Part shown: positions 51,609 to 59,671 of the stretch, piece by piece
Numbering within the stretch: position 1 is the first letter of the stretch
How the letters are laid out: each line of letters begins with the position of its first letter
Assembly (NCBI GenBank): GCA_020848905.1
Contig: JADLHG010000062.1
Coordinates: forward strand, 62,001 to 126,000
Reading direction: 5' to 3'
From: Deltaproteobacteria bacterium
GTDB lineage: Bacteria > Myxococcota_A > Polyangia > GCA-2747355 > JADLHG01
DNA length: 64,000 bases
The notes under the pieces: model-generated
The model's input: the letters and a program-made list of their open reading frames with translations, nothing else
The model's database searches: none
Told to the model about the DNA's origin: nothing
Translations under genes and position numbers: made by a program

Positions 51609-52607
51609 CTACTGCGGTCGCGCTTTCACCGAGGAGGGCGTGCAGCGATAGCTCGCGCCGAGGGTGGCCGAGGCGCTCGCGCGGTGCCGCGCCGGGAAGG
51701 CCGCCGCGTTCACCGCCCCCTGGCAGTTGCTGCTGCACCACAGGTTGCACTTGCCGCAGCAGCTCCCGCTGCACCCCGAGGCGCAGTGGCAGTTCGTCCC
51801 CGAGCACTGATCGGTGCAGGCCCCCTTGCAGCCGCCCGAGCAGTTGGAACCGCAGCTCCCCTGGCACCCTCCGGAGCACGTCCCGCCGCAACCGCCCTGG
51901 CAGTTGCCCTGACAGCCTCCGGAGCAGGTTCCCTGACAGTTGCCCTGGCACCCTCCGGAACAGCTTCCGCTGCAGTTCCCCGTGCAGTTCCCGCCGCAGG
52001 CCGTCGTGCAGCTTCCGGTGCAGTTCCCGCCGCAGGCCGTCGTGCAGCTTCCGGTGCAGTTCCCGCCGCAGGCCGTCGTGCAGCTCCCGGTGCAGTTCCC
52101 GCCGCAGGCCGTCGTGCAGCTCCCGGTGCAGTTCCCGCCGCAGGCCGTGGTGCAGCTTCCGGTGCAGTTCCCGCCGCAGGCCGTCGTGCAGCTCCCGGTG
52201 CAGTTCCCGCCGCAGGCCGTGGTGCAGCTCCCGGTGCAGCTCGCCCCGCAGGTCGTCCCGACGTCGCGTCGCGGTGCATCGGCCCTCGTCGCATCCCGCA
52301 GCCCGCGATCGGGGCGCGGCCCATCGGTGAGCGCGCTATCGGCGCTCGCGCCGTCACCGGGCGCCGCCGAGTCCCCGGCACCGTCCCCGCCAGACGCACC
52401 GTCTCCGCGCCCGTCGGTGCGTCCCGCGTCGCGAAAGGTGGCCGTCTCGGCGTCGGGCGACTGCTCGTACTTCCCGTCCCCGGCGCAGCGCGCGAGGAAG
52501 ACGAACCCCACGCCGCCGAGGTACCGCAGCACCTGTCGCCGCTCGACGCGCGCTGTCGCTCGCTCGTCGGAGGCGCCTTCTCTGTCGGACGGCTTCTTCA
52601 CGGACAT
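51609..52607 (-). CDS. CXXX-repeat RiPP precursor with Tat signal
   Basis: 332 residues. The N-terminus has a twin-arginine motif (ERRQVLRYLGG, Arg23-Arg24) and a hydrophobic stretch ending FLARC, where Cys41 might be lipidated although Arg at -1 is unusual. Residues about 50-118 form an Asp/Gly/Ala/Arg linker. From residue 120 to about 268 roughly 38 cysteines occur at exactly every fourth position, as CTGS-CTTA-CGGN triplets repeated seven times, then more varied SGGC/QGNC units. The end (CHCASGCSGSCCGKC) is more irregular. This is the hallmark of the substrate of CXXX-repeat modification systems; the two maturase genes lie just upstream in the same direction. Probably modified in the cytoplasm and exported by Tat. 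Confidence 0.8.
   Translation of the reverse strand: MSVKKPSDREGASDERATARVERRQVLRYLGGVGFVFLARCAGDGKYEQSPDAETATFRDAGRTDGRGDGASGGDGAGDSAAPGDGASADSALTDGPRPDRGLRDATRADAPRRDVGTTCGASCTGSCTTACGGNCTGSCTTACGGNCTGSCTTACGGNCTGSCTTACGGNCTGSCTTACGGNCTGSCTTACGGNCTGSCTTACGGNCTGNCSGSCSGGCQGNCQGTCSGGCQGNCQGGCGGTCSGGCQGSCGSNCSGGCKGACTDQCSGTNCHCASGCSGSCCGKCNLWCSSNCQGAVNAAAFPARHRASASATLGASYRCTPSSVKARPQ
51982..52233 (-). repeat. Seven tandem 36-bp repeats in the CXXX precursor gene
   Basis: Seven adjoining 36-bp copies coding for GGNCTGSCTTAC-type units; copies differ only at third codon positions (for example CTTCCG versus CTCCCG on the plus strand). Copy number may vary between strains. Confidence 0.92.
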
Positions 52608-52695
52608 CGGTTCATCCCGCGCGACACGCCACTCTCCATGCTACGGGAGTCCTCTCCGGCGCTCAACGAAAGAGAGCTCTTCGCCGCCTCGCACC

Positions 52696-54018
52696 TCACT
52701 CGAGGTAGATGTCGCACGAGTCGAAGTCGATCGACCAGTTCCCCCCGTCCTTCCCCTCCCAGCCGTATTTCCGGGCCATTCCCTCCCACCACTGCTGAAA
52801 GCGCACACTCACGCCCCCCATGTCGCGCACGGCCTTTTCGTAGAGGGGCGACTTCGCCAGCGTCTCCGCGTCCATCTTGCCGAGCGCGAGAAAGAGCTCT
52901 CCGAGCGCCGTCTTGCGCTGGAAGAGCTCCCGAACCTCGTCTCGCTCCTCGGGGGAAACCCGTCCCACGAGCTTCTTGGCCATCGCCTGCTCCTTGTCGA
53001 TTGCACAGGCCGCCGCCTGCGTCGCCGCGACGACCTCGCGCGGGGCCCGCGGTTGCCGCATCTTGCGGTTGGTCAGCTTCTCGAACGGCTCCTCGTACGA
53101 CACGAACGGAATGCTCGGGAGGTCGGTCATGCGCCCGTGCTCCTTCAGCGCCTCGAGGAGCTGTCGCGAGCTCTCGCGCTCCAGGTGGGCGGCCCGACAG
53201 ACCTGCCACGGCGGCGTGTTCAGCTCGAGCGTGGCGCGACGGTTGAGGTACACGCAGCGACGACAATGATACGCGTCGCAGAGGGCGCAGATGGGCGCCG
53301 CGGCGCGTTCGAGCAGCCGACGGTTCGGCAGGCGTGGCTCGTCACCGAGCTGCCCCAGCGCCGGCGCGCCGTCGAGGGCGAAGCCGGGGCAGAGGTGCAA
53401 TCCCCCTTCGGGGTCCACCGTCAGGTGGTCGAGGCCGGCCCCGCACTCGACGGGCTCCTGCAGGACCAGGCGGTCCGAGAGCGCGCTCAGCTCGGTCCAG
53501 CGCCCGGCCAGGTATTCCCCTTCGCACGCGCGGCGCACCTCGGCGAGCGCCTCCGCGTGGCACGCGAGCTCCGCCTCGCTCCACGCGTCCTGATCGAGCA
53601 AGACCAGCACCACGCGCTGCACGCGCGCGCCGAGCGCCCGAAAGGCCTCGGGCCAGCCCGCCAGCCCGGTCCTCGGGACGCGCAGGATGGCGAGCTCGTG
53701 CTCACCCGGTCTCAGGCGGGAAATGGCGTCGCCACCGTCGACGGTCAGCTCGACGACCGGCACGTCCTCCGGCGCCAGCGCGCGCGCGCCGGCCGGGACG
53801 TAGCAGACGACCTCGCGCCCGTCGAGCAGCGCCCGCCGTGCGTCGCTCAGACCCTCGACGCCCGCGACGAGCTGCAGCGCCAGCCCCCGCTCCTTGGCGA
53901 AGGCCAGGACGGCGCCGAAGACCTCGTCGGACATCGGCTGCGCCGACGCGCCCCCCGGGCTCGGGTAGTAGCAGAACGAGGGAGCCGCCCCTCCGAGGAG
54001 CACCACCAGCGAACGCAT
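52696..54018 (-). CDS. CXXX-repeat peptide maturase (SPASM-like, no radical SAM motif)
   Basis: 440 residues from ATG 54018; a GTG one codon earlier (54021) is also in frame. The N-terminus (RSLVVLLGG, PSFCYYPSP) resembles the CXXX-repeat peptide maturase family as I remember it. There is no CxxxCxxC, so no radical SAM cluster. The middle has the SPASM-like series ECGAGLDHLTVDPEGGLHLC, then CALCDAYHCRRCVYLN, likely binding auxiliary FeS clusters. The C-terminal part is helical and charged (LVGRVSPEERDEV, LFLALGKMDAETL). Its start overlaps the radical SAM gene stop by 1 nt (TGATG). It probably acts with that enzyme on the Cys-repeat precursor. Function is by family and context. Confidence 0.72.
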   Translation of the reverse strand: MRSLVVLLGGAAPSFCYYPSPGGASAQPMSDEVFGAVLAFAKERGLALQLVAGVEGLSDARRALLDGREVVCYVPAGARALAPEDVPVVELTVDGGDAISRLRPGEHELAILRVPRTGLAGWPEAFRALGARVQRVVLVLLDQDAWSEAELACHAEALAEVRRACEGEYLAGRWTELSALSDRLVLQEPVECGAGLDHLTVDPEGGLHLCPGFALDGAPALGQLGDEPRLPNRRLLERAAAPICALCDAYHCRRCVYLNRRATLELNTPPWQVCRAAHLERESSRQLLEALKEHGRMTDLPSIPFVSYEEPFEKLTNRKMRQPRAPREVVAATQAAACAIDKEQAMAKKLVGRVSPEERDEVRELFQRKTALGELFLALGKMDAETLAKSPLYEKAVRDMGGVSVRFQQWWEGMARKYGWEGKDGGNWSIDFDSCDIYLE

Positions 54019-55151
54019 CACGCCCCGGGCCCCGACCCGTCGAGCTCGGCCCGCCGCGCGAAGTAGCGACGGTTCGCCCGCACCCGCGCCTGGTGCATCA
54101 GACAGATGTAGGTCGCGCGCTGGTAGATCGTCGGCGTGTCAGCGCAGTCGTAGTTGTGCCCCTGGCACCACGCGCACCCCGATGCGACCTCGCACGAGAC
54201 GCACTTCGCGTCGCTCTGCGTCGAGCGGGTCAAGGCCAGAAAGGGGCGCACGCGGTTGAGCGAGAGGCCCTCCGCGACGTTACCGACGGTGCGCGCCTCG
54301 CGCCGGGTGAGCGAGAAGCCGAGGAAGCGGTTGCACGGGTAGAAGTTCCCCGCCGCATCGATGGCGAGCATCTTGCCCGCCCCGCACCAGTTGAGGTTGT
54401 CCACCTCGGGATCGAGCGGGCGTCCGATCGTCTCGTCGAAGAGAGAACACGAGTAGTCGCGGTAGAGGCGCCGCTCGAGCATCGCGTCGGCCAGCCGGTC
54501 GAGCTGCTCCTCGAAGAGGACGTCGTCCCCCGGCTCCCAAACGTCCTCGAAGACCACGTTGGCGTTGATGGTCTTGATGCCGAGCGAGAAGAGGTGGAGC
54601 ACCGACTCGGCCAAGAAGGACAGGTTCTTGCGCGCCAGGGTGACCTTGGTCGAGGCGTTCGGGAACTGCCGCAGCCAGAGAGGCACGTTCGCCACCACCT
54701 GGGCGTAGGTGCCCTTGCCTCGCGCCGTCACGCGCTCCGCGTCGTGGACGTGCTCCGGGCCGTCCACGGTGATCATGATCTCGAGCGAGTCGCGATGGCG
54801 CTCGACGAGCCGCTGCACCTTCGGCGTGTGGTAGAGCGCCCCGTTCGACGAGATGCTGAAGGTGGACCCGGCGAACCACCGATGGTCGAGCTCGAAGGTG
54901 CGCTGCCGGATGTAATCGATCAACTGCTCGACCAGGTCCACCTCGAGGAGCGACTCGCCACCCATGAACTCCCAGATGACCTCGTCCTCCCAGAAGAGGT
55001 CGTCGTGCGTCAGCACGTAGTCGATGGCGGCGCGCGCCACCTCGAACGGCATGCGCCGCTCCTTGTTCTTGTGCACGAGGTAGCAGTAGCCGCAGGAGAA
55101 GTTGCAGTCCTCGGTGAGGATGAGGGTGATGACCTTCTTGGTCGCCAGCAT
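54018..55151 (-). CDS. Radical SAM/SPASM peptide maturase (CXXX-repeat target family)
   Basis: 377 residues from ATG 55151; the frame is open upstream to 55298 but this start lies just before the core, with GGGAG 11 nt ahead. TEDCNFSCGYC near residue 14 holds the CxxxCxxC that binds the SAM-linked 4Fe-4S cluster. WEFMGGESLLE matches the GGEP-type SAM-binding motif. The C-terminal SPASM domain has WCGAGKMLAIDAAGNFYPC, then CVSCEVASGCAWCQGHNYDC, ligands for auxiliary clusters. So it should make a radical-derived crosslink or epimer in the precursor peptide. The adjacent genes (second maturase, then Cys-repeat precursor) define the cassette. The chemistry itself cannot be read. Confidence 0.86.
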   Translation of the reverse strand: MLATKKVITLILTEDCNFSCGYCYLVHKNKERRMPFEVARAAIDYVLTHDDLFWEDEVIWEFMGGESLLEVDLVEQLIDYIRQRTFELDHRWFAGSTFSISSNGALYHTPKVQRLVERHRDSLEIMITVDGPEHVHDAERVTARGKGTYAQVVANVPLWLRQFPNASTKVTLARKNLSFLAESVLHLFSLGIKTINANVVFEDVWEPGDDVLFEEQLDRLADAMLERRLYRDYSCSLFDETIGRPLDPEVDNLNWCGAGKMLAIDAAGNFYPCNRFLGFSLTRREARTVGNVAEGLSLNRVRPFLALTRSTQSDAKCVSCEVASGCAWCQGHNYDCADTPTIYQRATYICLMHQARVRANRRYFARRAELDGSGPGA

Positions 55152-55306
55152 CGCGCTTCGTACTCCCGCGTTGGCTTGGGCGGCAGAGCCCGCTCGCTTG
55201 CGGGCCCGAACCATCTTGTCGCACGGACACCCCGCCGGCAAGCGGCGGTCCCTCGTCAGCGGCGGTCCCTCGTCCGCCTCCGGGTCGGCCCCCCGCACGG
55301 CCTCCG

Positions 55307-55336
55307 TTGCCCTCGGAGCCTCCCGGCGGCTACACT
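55307..55336 (+). promoter_or_regulatory. Promoter of the di-haem lipoprotein gene
   Basis: TTGCCC (55307-55312), 18-bp spacer, TACACT (55331-55336). Gives a leader of about 20 nt with GAGAGGA before ATG 55364. It is in the 212-bp divergent gap with the radical SAM operon. Confidence 0.45.
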
Positions 55337-55363
55337 GGGCGCCCCCACGTTGCCGAGAGGACC

Positions 55364-56191
55364 ATGAAGCACCTGAATCGACGTCGATGGCTCGTATGCT
55401 GGACGATCGCAGCCACCGCGGGGGCGGTCGGCTGCAAGGAACCCACCGCTCCGAATCCGGACCCCACGAAGACGCCCGAGAAGCAGAGCGCGGCCAAGAA
55501 ACCCGCTCCCGCGGCGGAAAAGGCGAGCCCCGATGCAGCGCCGGCGGGTGAGCACGGTGGTGCCGACGCGCGCGCCGATTCCCTGGCCGAGCACATGCGC
55601 GGCCACTTCGGCGCCGCGACGACCCTCAGAAACGCCGTGATCGCCGGCCGGCTGGATGGCCTGGCAGCGCCGTCGAAGGCCCTGGCCGACGACCAGATGG
55701 AGAGCAAGAAGGCGCCCGAACCGTGGCAGCCGCGGCTGAAGGCCATGCGCGAGGCCGCCGTTCGCGCCGGCAAGGCCAAGAGCGTGGCCGAGGCCGCCAG
55801 CGCCGTCGCGGAGCTCGGTGCCACCTGCGGCGGCTGCCACCGTCAGACCAAGACGGAGGTCAACTTCCCCCTCGGCACCGTGCCTCCCGAGGGGAAGGAC
55901 CGCAAGAGCCACATGGCGCGCCACGCGTGGGCCATGTCTCGCCTCTGGGAAGGGCTCGTCGGTCCGTCGGACTACGCCTGGAAGACGGCGACGGCGGTGC
56001 TCGCCGAAGAGCCGCTGAAGTCGCACGAGATCCCCCCCAAGAGCGCCGGCAAGGAGGCGAGCGTCCTCGCCGACGAGGTGCACAAGGTGGGGCGCCGGGC
56101 CGGCGCCGCCAAGACCGTCGAGCAGCGGGCCAAGGTCTACGACGCGCTCGTCCGCCTCTGCGCCCGCTGCCACGCCCTCTTCGCGGACTGA
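55364..56191 (+). CDS. Lipoprotein with two cytochrome c haem motifs
   Basis: 275 residues. Lipobox AGAVGCKEP (Cys24). A Lys/Pro/Ala-rich linker (about residues 30-65) precedes a helical domain. CGGCH lies near residue 154 (ELGATCGGCHRQT) and CARCH near residue 266 (VRLCARCHALF), so two c-type haems are covalently attached; the halves share the pattern A-helix-CxxCH like class II cytochromes. It should sit on the membrane and carry electrons. It diverges from the CXXX-repeat radical SAM operon; a functional link is speculative. Possible alternative: a sensor of redox state. Confidence 0.78.
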   Translation: MKHLNRRRWLVCWTIAATAGAVGCKEPTAPNPDPTKTPEKQSAAKKPAPAAEKASPDAAPAGEHGGADARADSLAEHMRGHFGAATTLRNAVIAGRLDGLAAPSKALADDQMESKKAPEPWQPRLKAMREAAVRAGKAKSVAEAASAVAELGATCGGCHRQTKTEVNFPLGTVPPEGKDRKSHMARHAWAMSRLWEGLVGPSDYAWKTATAVLAEEPLKSHEIPPKSAGKEASVLADEVHKVGRRAGAAKTVEQRAKVYDALVRLCARCHALFAD

Positions 56192-56226
56192 GCAGGGGAG
56201 CTGTCCCCCGTTCGCGTACTCGACCC

Positions 56227-56255
56227 TTGACCCGTCCCCCGCCGATCGTCATACT
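56227..56255 (+). promoter_or_regulatory. Promoter of the tRNA-Arg/tRNA-His transcript
   Basis: TTGACC (56227-56232), 17-bp spacer, CATACT (56250-56255), followed by a GC-rich discriminator. Start near 56262, about 63 nt before tRNA-Arg, so the precursor has a 5' leader to be removed. Confidence 0.6.
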
Positions 56256-56324
56256 GCTGCGCGCGCGCCACCGGGGTGGCGGGCCGCACGGAGAAACGTC
56301 GTATCAGGTCGTCGATTCCGTTGC

Positions 56325-56401
56325 GCGCCTGTAGCTCAGCCGGATAGAGCATCGGCCTTCTAAGCCGAGGGTCGCAGGTTCGAGTCCTGCCAGGCGTACC
56401 A
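56325..56401 (+). tRNA. tRNA-Arg(UCU)
   Basis: Acceptor GCGCCTG/CAGGCGT (one G-T pair), D-arm GCTC, anticodon stem TCGGC/GCCGA with loop CTTCTAA (anticodon TCT), T-arm GCAGG-TTCGAGT-CCTGC. Discriminator A; CCA is encoded at 56399-56401. Confidence 0.95.
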
Positions 56402-56433
56402 CCTCCGGCGCGGACGCGGTTACGTCGCGGTCG

Positions 56434-56474
56434 ATAGCAGTAGACGGCAGTGAATAGCAGTAGAACGCAGTAGA
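56434..56474 (+). repeat. Short direct repeats in the tRNA spacer
   Basis: ATAGCAGTAGA occurs at 56434-56444 and 56454-56464 (20-bp period), with a partial GCAGTAGA at 56467-56474. The spacer between the two tRNAs is otherwise featureless. Confidence 0.7.
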
Positions 56475-56479
56475 GATGT

Positions 56480-56552
56480 GGTGGGCGTAGCTCAGTGGTA
56501 GAGCACCGGGTTGTGGCCCCGGGTGCCGTGGGTTCAATCCCCATCGCTCACC
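56480..56552 (+). tRNA. tRNA-His(GUG)
   Basis: Acceptor GTGGGCG/CGCTCAC preceded by the extra G at -1 (56480) that pairs with discriminator C56552, as expected for tRNA-His. Anticodon stem CCGGG/CCCGG, loop TTGTGGC (anticodon GTG). T-arm GTGGG-TTCAATC-CCCAT. CCA is not encoded. Confidence 0.95.
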
Positions 56553-56565
56553 CCCGTCGCGCAGA

Positions 56566-56600
56566 GCGGCCAGTCCAGAAGGGCTGGCCGCTCGTTTTTT
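56566..56600 (+). terminator. Rho-independent terminator after tRNA-His
   Basis: Perfect 8-bp stem GCGGCCAG (56566-56573) with CTGGCCGC (56584-56591), 10-nt loop, then TCG and six T residues (56595-56600). Confidence 0.85.
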
Positions 56601-56624
56601 GAGGGCTCGCGATACAATGCCGTC

Positions 56625-57764
56625 ATGAACGCGCCGATCGCCGTCGCCCTCGCCTCGGTCCTGTGTCTCGCGGCCTGTGAAGGCTCGCCCCAGCGGAGCG
56701 GAGACGGGGGCCTCACCGACGCCGGCCGCGAGGAAGGCGGCGGACCGCCGGGAGAGGCCGGCCTGCCGGGCGACTCCCGCCTCGCCGACGGGGCGCGGCG
56801 CGACGGCGGCCCACGCCCGCCCGACGCGGCCCCCATCGACCCGACCAAGGACAGCGATGGCGACGGGCTGCCGGACGGCTTCGAGCAGCTCTTCGGGCTG
56901 AACCCGACCAAGAAGGACAGCGACGGCGACGGCGTCCCCGACGGACAGGAGGACGACGACAAAGACGGCCTGACCGCGCAGCAGGAGTGGGGCTTCTACC
57001 GCGTGCCCGCCACCGCGGAGAACGCCCGGCCGAGCCCGACGCACAGGGATCTCGTGATCGAGCTCGACTACCAGAAGGGCTTCGGCCCCTCCCCGACCCT
57101 GCTCGCCGAGTTCGTCGAGGCCTACGCCGCGGTCGACCTCGCAAATCCCGACGGCAAGCCCGGCATCGCGGCCCACGTCTACGTCGACGAGCGCGACCTG
57201 CCGGTCTCGAACCTGGCCGCCGACGTGAACGCCCGCATGGACTACCTCGGCGCGCACGGCCCGGGCGCGAGCCTCTCCTCCGTGGCGCACGCCGAGATGG
57301 TGCACGTGATGCTCGTGGCCGAGCGCCCCGATTCGGCGGCCCGCGGCGGCGAGACGGTCGGCTCCACCCAGGCCGGGCCGAACAAGGCCGGCGTGCTGAT
57401 CTACTCGGGGAACCTGCAGAAGCTCTTCCCCACCTGCAACCTGCCCAATCCTCCGGCGGTGAGTCTCGAGGAGGCGCTCGTCTCGACCTTCGTGCACGAG
57501 GTCGGCCACACGCTCCAGCTCGGGCACGACACCGACGTGGGAGGCGGCGTCAACGCCTACAACATCATGGCCACCGACCTCAAGGAGTGCGCCCTGCTCA
57601 AGCAGCGCACGCGCGGCACGGGCAACAGCGACCCTGCCCTCGGCGCCACCGACGCGCAGGGAGGCCCGCGCTTCTCCCGGGCCGCCGCGCAGCTCATGAA
57701 GCTCACGAACAAGATCTCCGCCGAGGCCTCGCAGTTCGAGACGGGCAGCGGCCACGAGATGTAG
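56625..57764 (+). CDS. Metzincin-like zinc metalloprotease lipoprotein
   Basis: 379 residues. Lipobox VLCLAACEG. Asp/Gly linker (about residues 24-70), then Ca-binding type 3-like units (KDSDGDGLPDGFEQ, KDSDGDGVPDGQED). Residues about 140-350 are the protease domain: the zinc motif VHEVGHTLQLGHD with His291, Glu292, His295 and His301, and downstream the Met-turn YNIMAT, so it is a metzincin-type enzyme. Two Cys (TCNLP, ECALL) may form a disulfide. It should cut proteins at the cell surface or outside. TACAAT lies 6 nt before the ATG, so the transcript may be leaderless. Confidence 0.84.
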   Translation: MNAPIAVALASVLCLAACEGSPQRSGDGGLTDAGREEGGGPPGEAGLPGDSRLADGARRDGGPRPPDAAPIDPTKDSDGDGLPDGFEQLFGLNPTKKDSDGDGVPDGQEDDDKDGLTAQQEWGFYRVPATAENARPSPTHRDLVIELDYQKGFGPSPTLLAEFVEAYAAVDLANPDGKPGIAAHVYVDERDLPVSNLAADVNARMDYLGAHGPGASLSSVAHAEMVHVMLVAERPDSAARGGETVGSTQAGPNKAGVLIYSGNLQKLFPTCNLPNPPAVSLEEALVSTFVHEVGHTLQLGHDTDVGGGVNAYNIMATDLKECALLKQRTRGTGNSDPALGATDAQGGPRFSRAAAQLMKLTNKISAEASQFETGSGHEM

Positions 57765-57823
57765 GGCAAGCCGAACGAGCGCGGCGGGCGGGCAGGGATG
57801 CGGCGGGCTACTTCGCCGTCGGC

Positions 57824-59671
57824 CTACTTCGCCGTCGGCGCGAGGATGACGCGGACGAGCCCCTTCTCGAGCTTCACCTCGCACTCGCCCTTCGTCCCCG
57901 CGAAGAAGACGCGGAGGTGCGCCCCTCCCTCGGGCCGCTTGCGCACCCACACCAGGCGGTAGCCGCCCTTCTGCAGGGCGTAGTTGCCGACGGGGACGCC
58001 GGCTTCGCCCTGGGGCAGGTTGATCGCGACCCCCTCGGGTGACGCGAGCCGGTAGTGCTTGGCTCCCTCGAGCGACCCCTTCACCGGGATGGTCACCACG
58101 GCACGGCTCCCGTCGACCGTGACGACGGGATGGCGCGACGCCGGAGCGACAGCTTTTACAGCTTTCGCGGCTTTTACTGCTTTAGCGTGTTTGTCCGTTT
58201 TCGCCGCAGGGGAAGCCTTGGGCTGCAGGGTCTTCCCCGCCGTCGCCTTCGACGCGACCTCCTTGGGGGCGACAACGCTCGGCGCGGCGGGCTCCTCCGG
58301 GGCGTCGTCGGGCCTGTCCTCGGCGCTGGCCTCGGCGGCGGCCGCCGCCGCGACAGGGGCCTCCACCGCCTTGGGGGCCGGTTGAGCCGCCGGCTGCGGG
58401 TCCTCCTTGGCCGGCACGCGCACGATGGTCGGAGCCGCCCCCGACGCCGTCGAACGCAACGGATCCACGTCCACCGCCGAGAGCGTCTCCCCCTGTCCCT
58501 GCTCGAGCCGGTCGGCCACCGTCTCCCACGGCTTGGTCTGCACCAGCGAGGCCACGGCGATCCCGGCCATCACCACCGCCGCCGCCCAGAGCCACGCACG
58601 GCGACTGCGGCGACGCGGCGCCTCGGTCTCTTCCCAGAACTCGCCGTAGCGCCCGTACTCGGCCGCCGAGAGCGGCGGGTCCTCGTAGATCGGAATCACG
58701 GGCTCGCTGAGCGGCGGTGGACCGACGGGGCGCGCGGAAACCTCCTCGGCGAGCGCCGACCGCCGCTGACTCACCAGCGTGTCGGAAGCGTCCTCGACCT
58801 CGGCCACCTCGACCGACGACGTCTCCACCGCAGGAAGGTCCACGCACGCCTTCAGCTCGATGGAGCCCGCCGCCGCGACCCCCGGATTCGACGAGCTCTT
58901 GTGCGTGACGAGGAGCATCGGCTCGTCGGTCACGGGCGCCGGCTCGGCCACGACGGGCGCGATGGGCTCCCGCGCCACCTGAAACTGCATCGTGGGCGTC
59001 CGCTCCGACTGCCACTCGGCGAGGTCCGCGTCCTCGTCCTCGCTGACGGATTCGGCGTCGGCGTGCTGCGCCGTGCGGAGCGGCAAGGACAGATCGACCT
59101 GCAGCCTCGGCACGTCGTGCGGGGCGCGCGCCTCGAGCGCGACACCGTGGAGCACGCCGAACTGCTCGGCCTCGACCGCGCTGTCCCCCTCGCCGAACGC
59201 CACGCGCACCGCCGAGTCCAGCCGCAGAAAGGGCAGCACCGTCCGCAAGCGAATGCCGTCGCCGGTTCTCACGGCCTGCGCGCGAACGGGCTGCGACATC
59301 CCTTCGAACCACACCTTGACCGACTGGTTCTCCTCGCGCATCGGCCCCACGAGCCGCCGCAACAGACGCTCGTCACCGTCGGACAGGTCGATGAACTGGA
59401 TCCCCATCCCCGCGCCGGGGACCTGCTCCGCGCCGCGCCAGGGCTTCACCCAGGCCACTCTCCCTCGCACGGTCAGGTGATCGTCGGGCAGCGGCAGATC
59501 GCACAGGAGCTCGGTCCCGACGTCGCACAGCTCCGGCGCTTGCACGAAGACACCCGAGGCGCTGAGATTGCTCGCCTCGGCCAAGATGGTGCGCTGCTGG
59601 CCCGGCGGCAGCAGCCGCACGGTGGCCTGGTAGCGCACGCGGTGGTCTCGTCGCTCCCAGAGCTCGTTCAT
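57824..59671 (-). CDS. PilZ-domain protein with transmembrane segment and AMIN-like C-terminus
   Basis: 615 residues from ATG 59671 (GAGG 9 nt upstream); the frame is open to 59884 but the start just precedes the domain. Residues about 5-110 are a PilZ domain with RRDHRVRYQ and NLSASGVFV. A second region of PilZ-like sandwich character spans residues about 115-200. Residues about 200-350 are acidic linker. One transmembrane helix lies near residues 358-380 (AWLWAAAVVMAGIAVASLV). An Ala/Lys/Pro-rich stretch (KAVKAAKAVKAVA) leads to a C-terminal domain of about 90 residues with the shape of an AMIN domain (HYRLASPEGVAINL, GAHLRVFFAG, GLVRVILAP), likely binding periplasmic glycan or secretin. 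It could transmit c-di-GMP state across the inner membrane. Confidence 0.72.
   Translation of the reverse strand: MNELWERRDHRVRYQATVRLLPPGQQRTILAEASNLSASGVFVQAPELCDVGTELLCDLPLPDDHLTVRGRVAWVKPWRGAEQVPGAGMGIQFIDLSDGDERLLRRLVGPMREENQSVKVWFEGMSQPVRAQAVRTGDGIRLRTVLPFLRLDSAVRVAFGEGDSAVEAEQFGVLHGVALEARAPHDVPRLQVDLSLPLRTAQHADAESVSEDEDADLAEWQSERTPTMQFQVAREPIAPVVAEPAPVTDEPMLLVTHKSSSNPGVAAAGSIELKACVDLPAVETSSVEVAEVEDASDTLVSQRRSALAEEVSARPVGPPPLSEPVIPIYEDPPLSAAEYGRYGEFWEETEAPRRRSRRAWLWAAAVVMAGIAVASLVQTKPWETVADRLEQGQGETLSAVDVDPLRSTASGAAPTIVRVPAKEDPQPAAQPAPKAVEAPVAAAAAAEASAEDRPDDAPEEPAAPSVVAPKEVASKATAGKTLQPKASPAAKTDKHAKAVKAAKAVKAVAPASRHPVVTVDGSRAVVTIPVKGSLEGAKHYRLASPEGVAINLPQGEAGVPVGNYALQKGGYRLVWVRKRPEGGAHLRVFFAGTKGECEVKLEKGLVRVILAPTAK

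Noticed and set aside
51982-52233. 36-bp repeats as a CRISPR array
   Set aside because: Repeats are directly adjacent without spacers and code for a protein in frame; no cas genes.
51940-54066. Plus-strand frame with VQFPPQAVVQLP repeats
   Set aside because: It is the antisense of the 36-bp Cys-repeat array; the minus strand explains the repeats with a Tat signal and a co-directional maturase operon.
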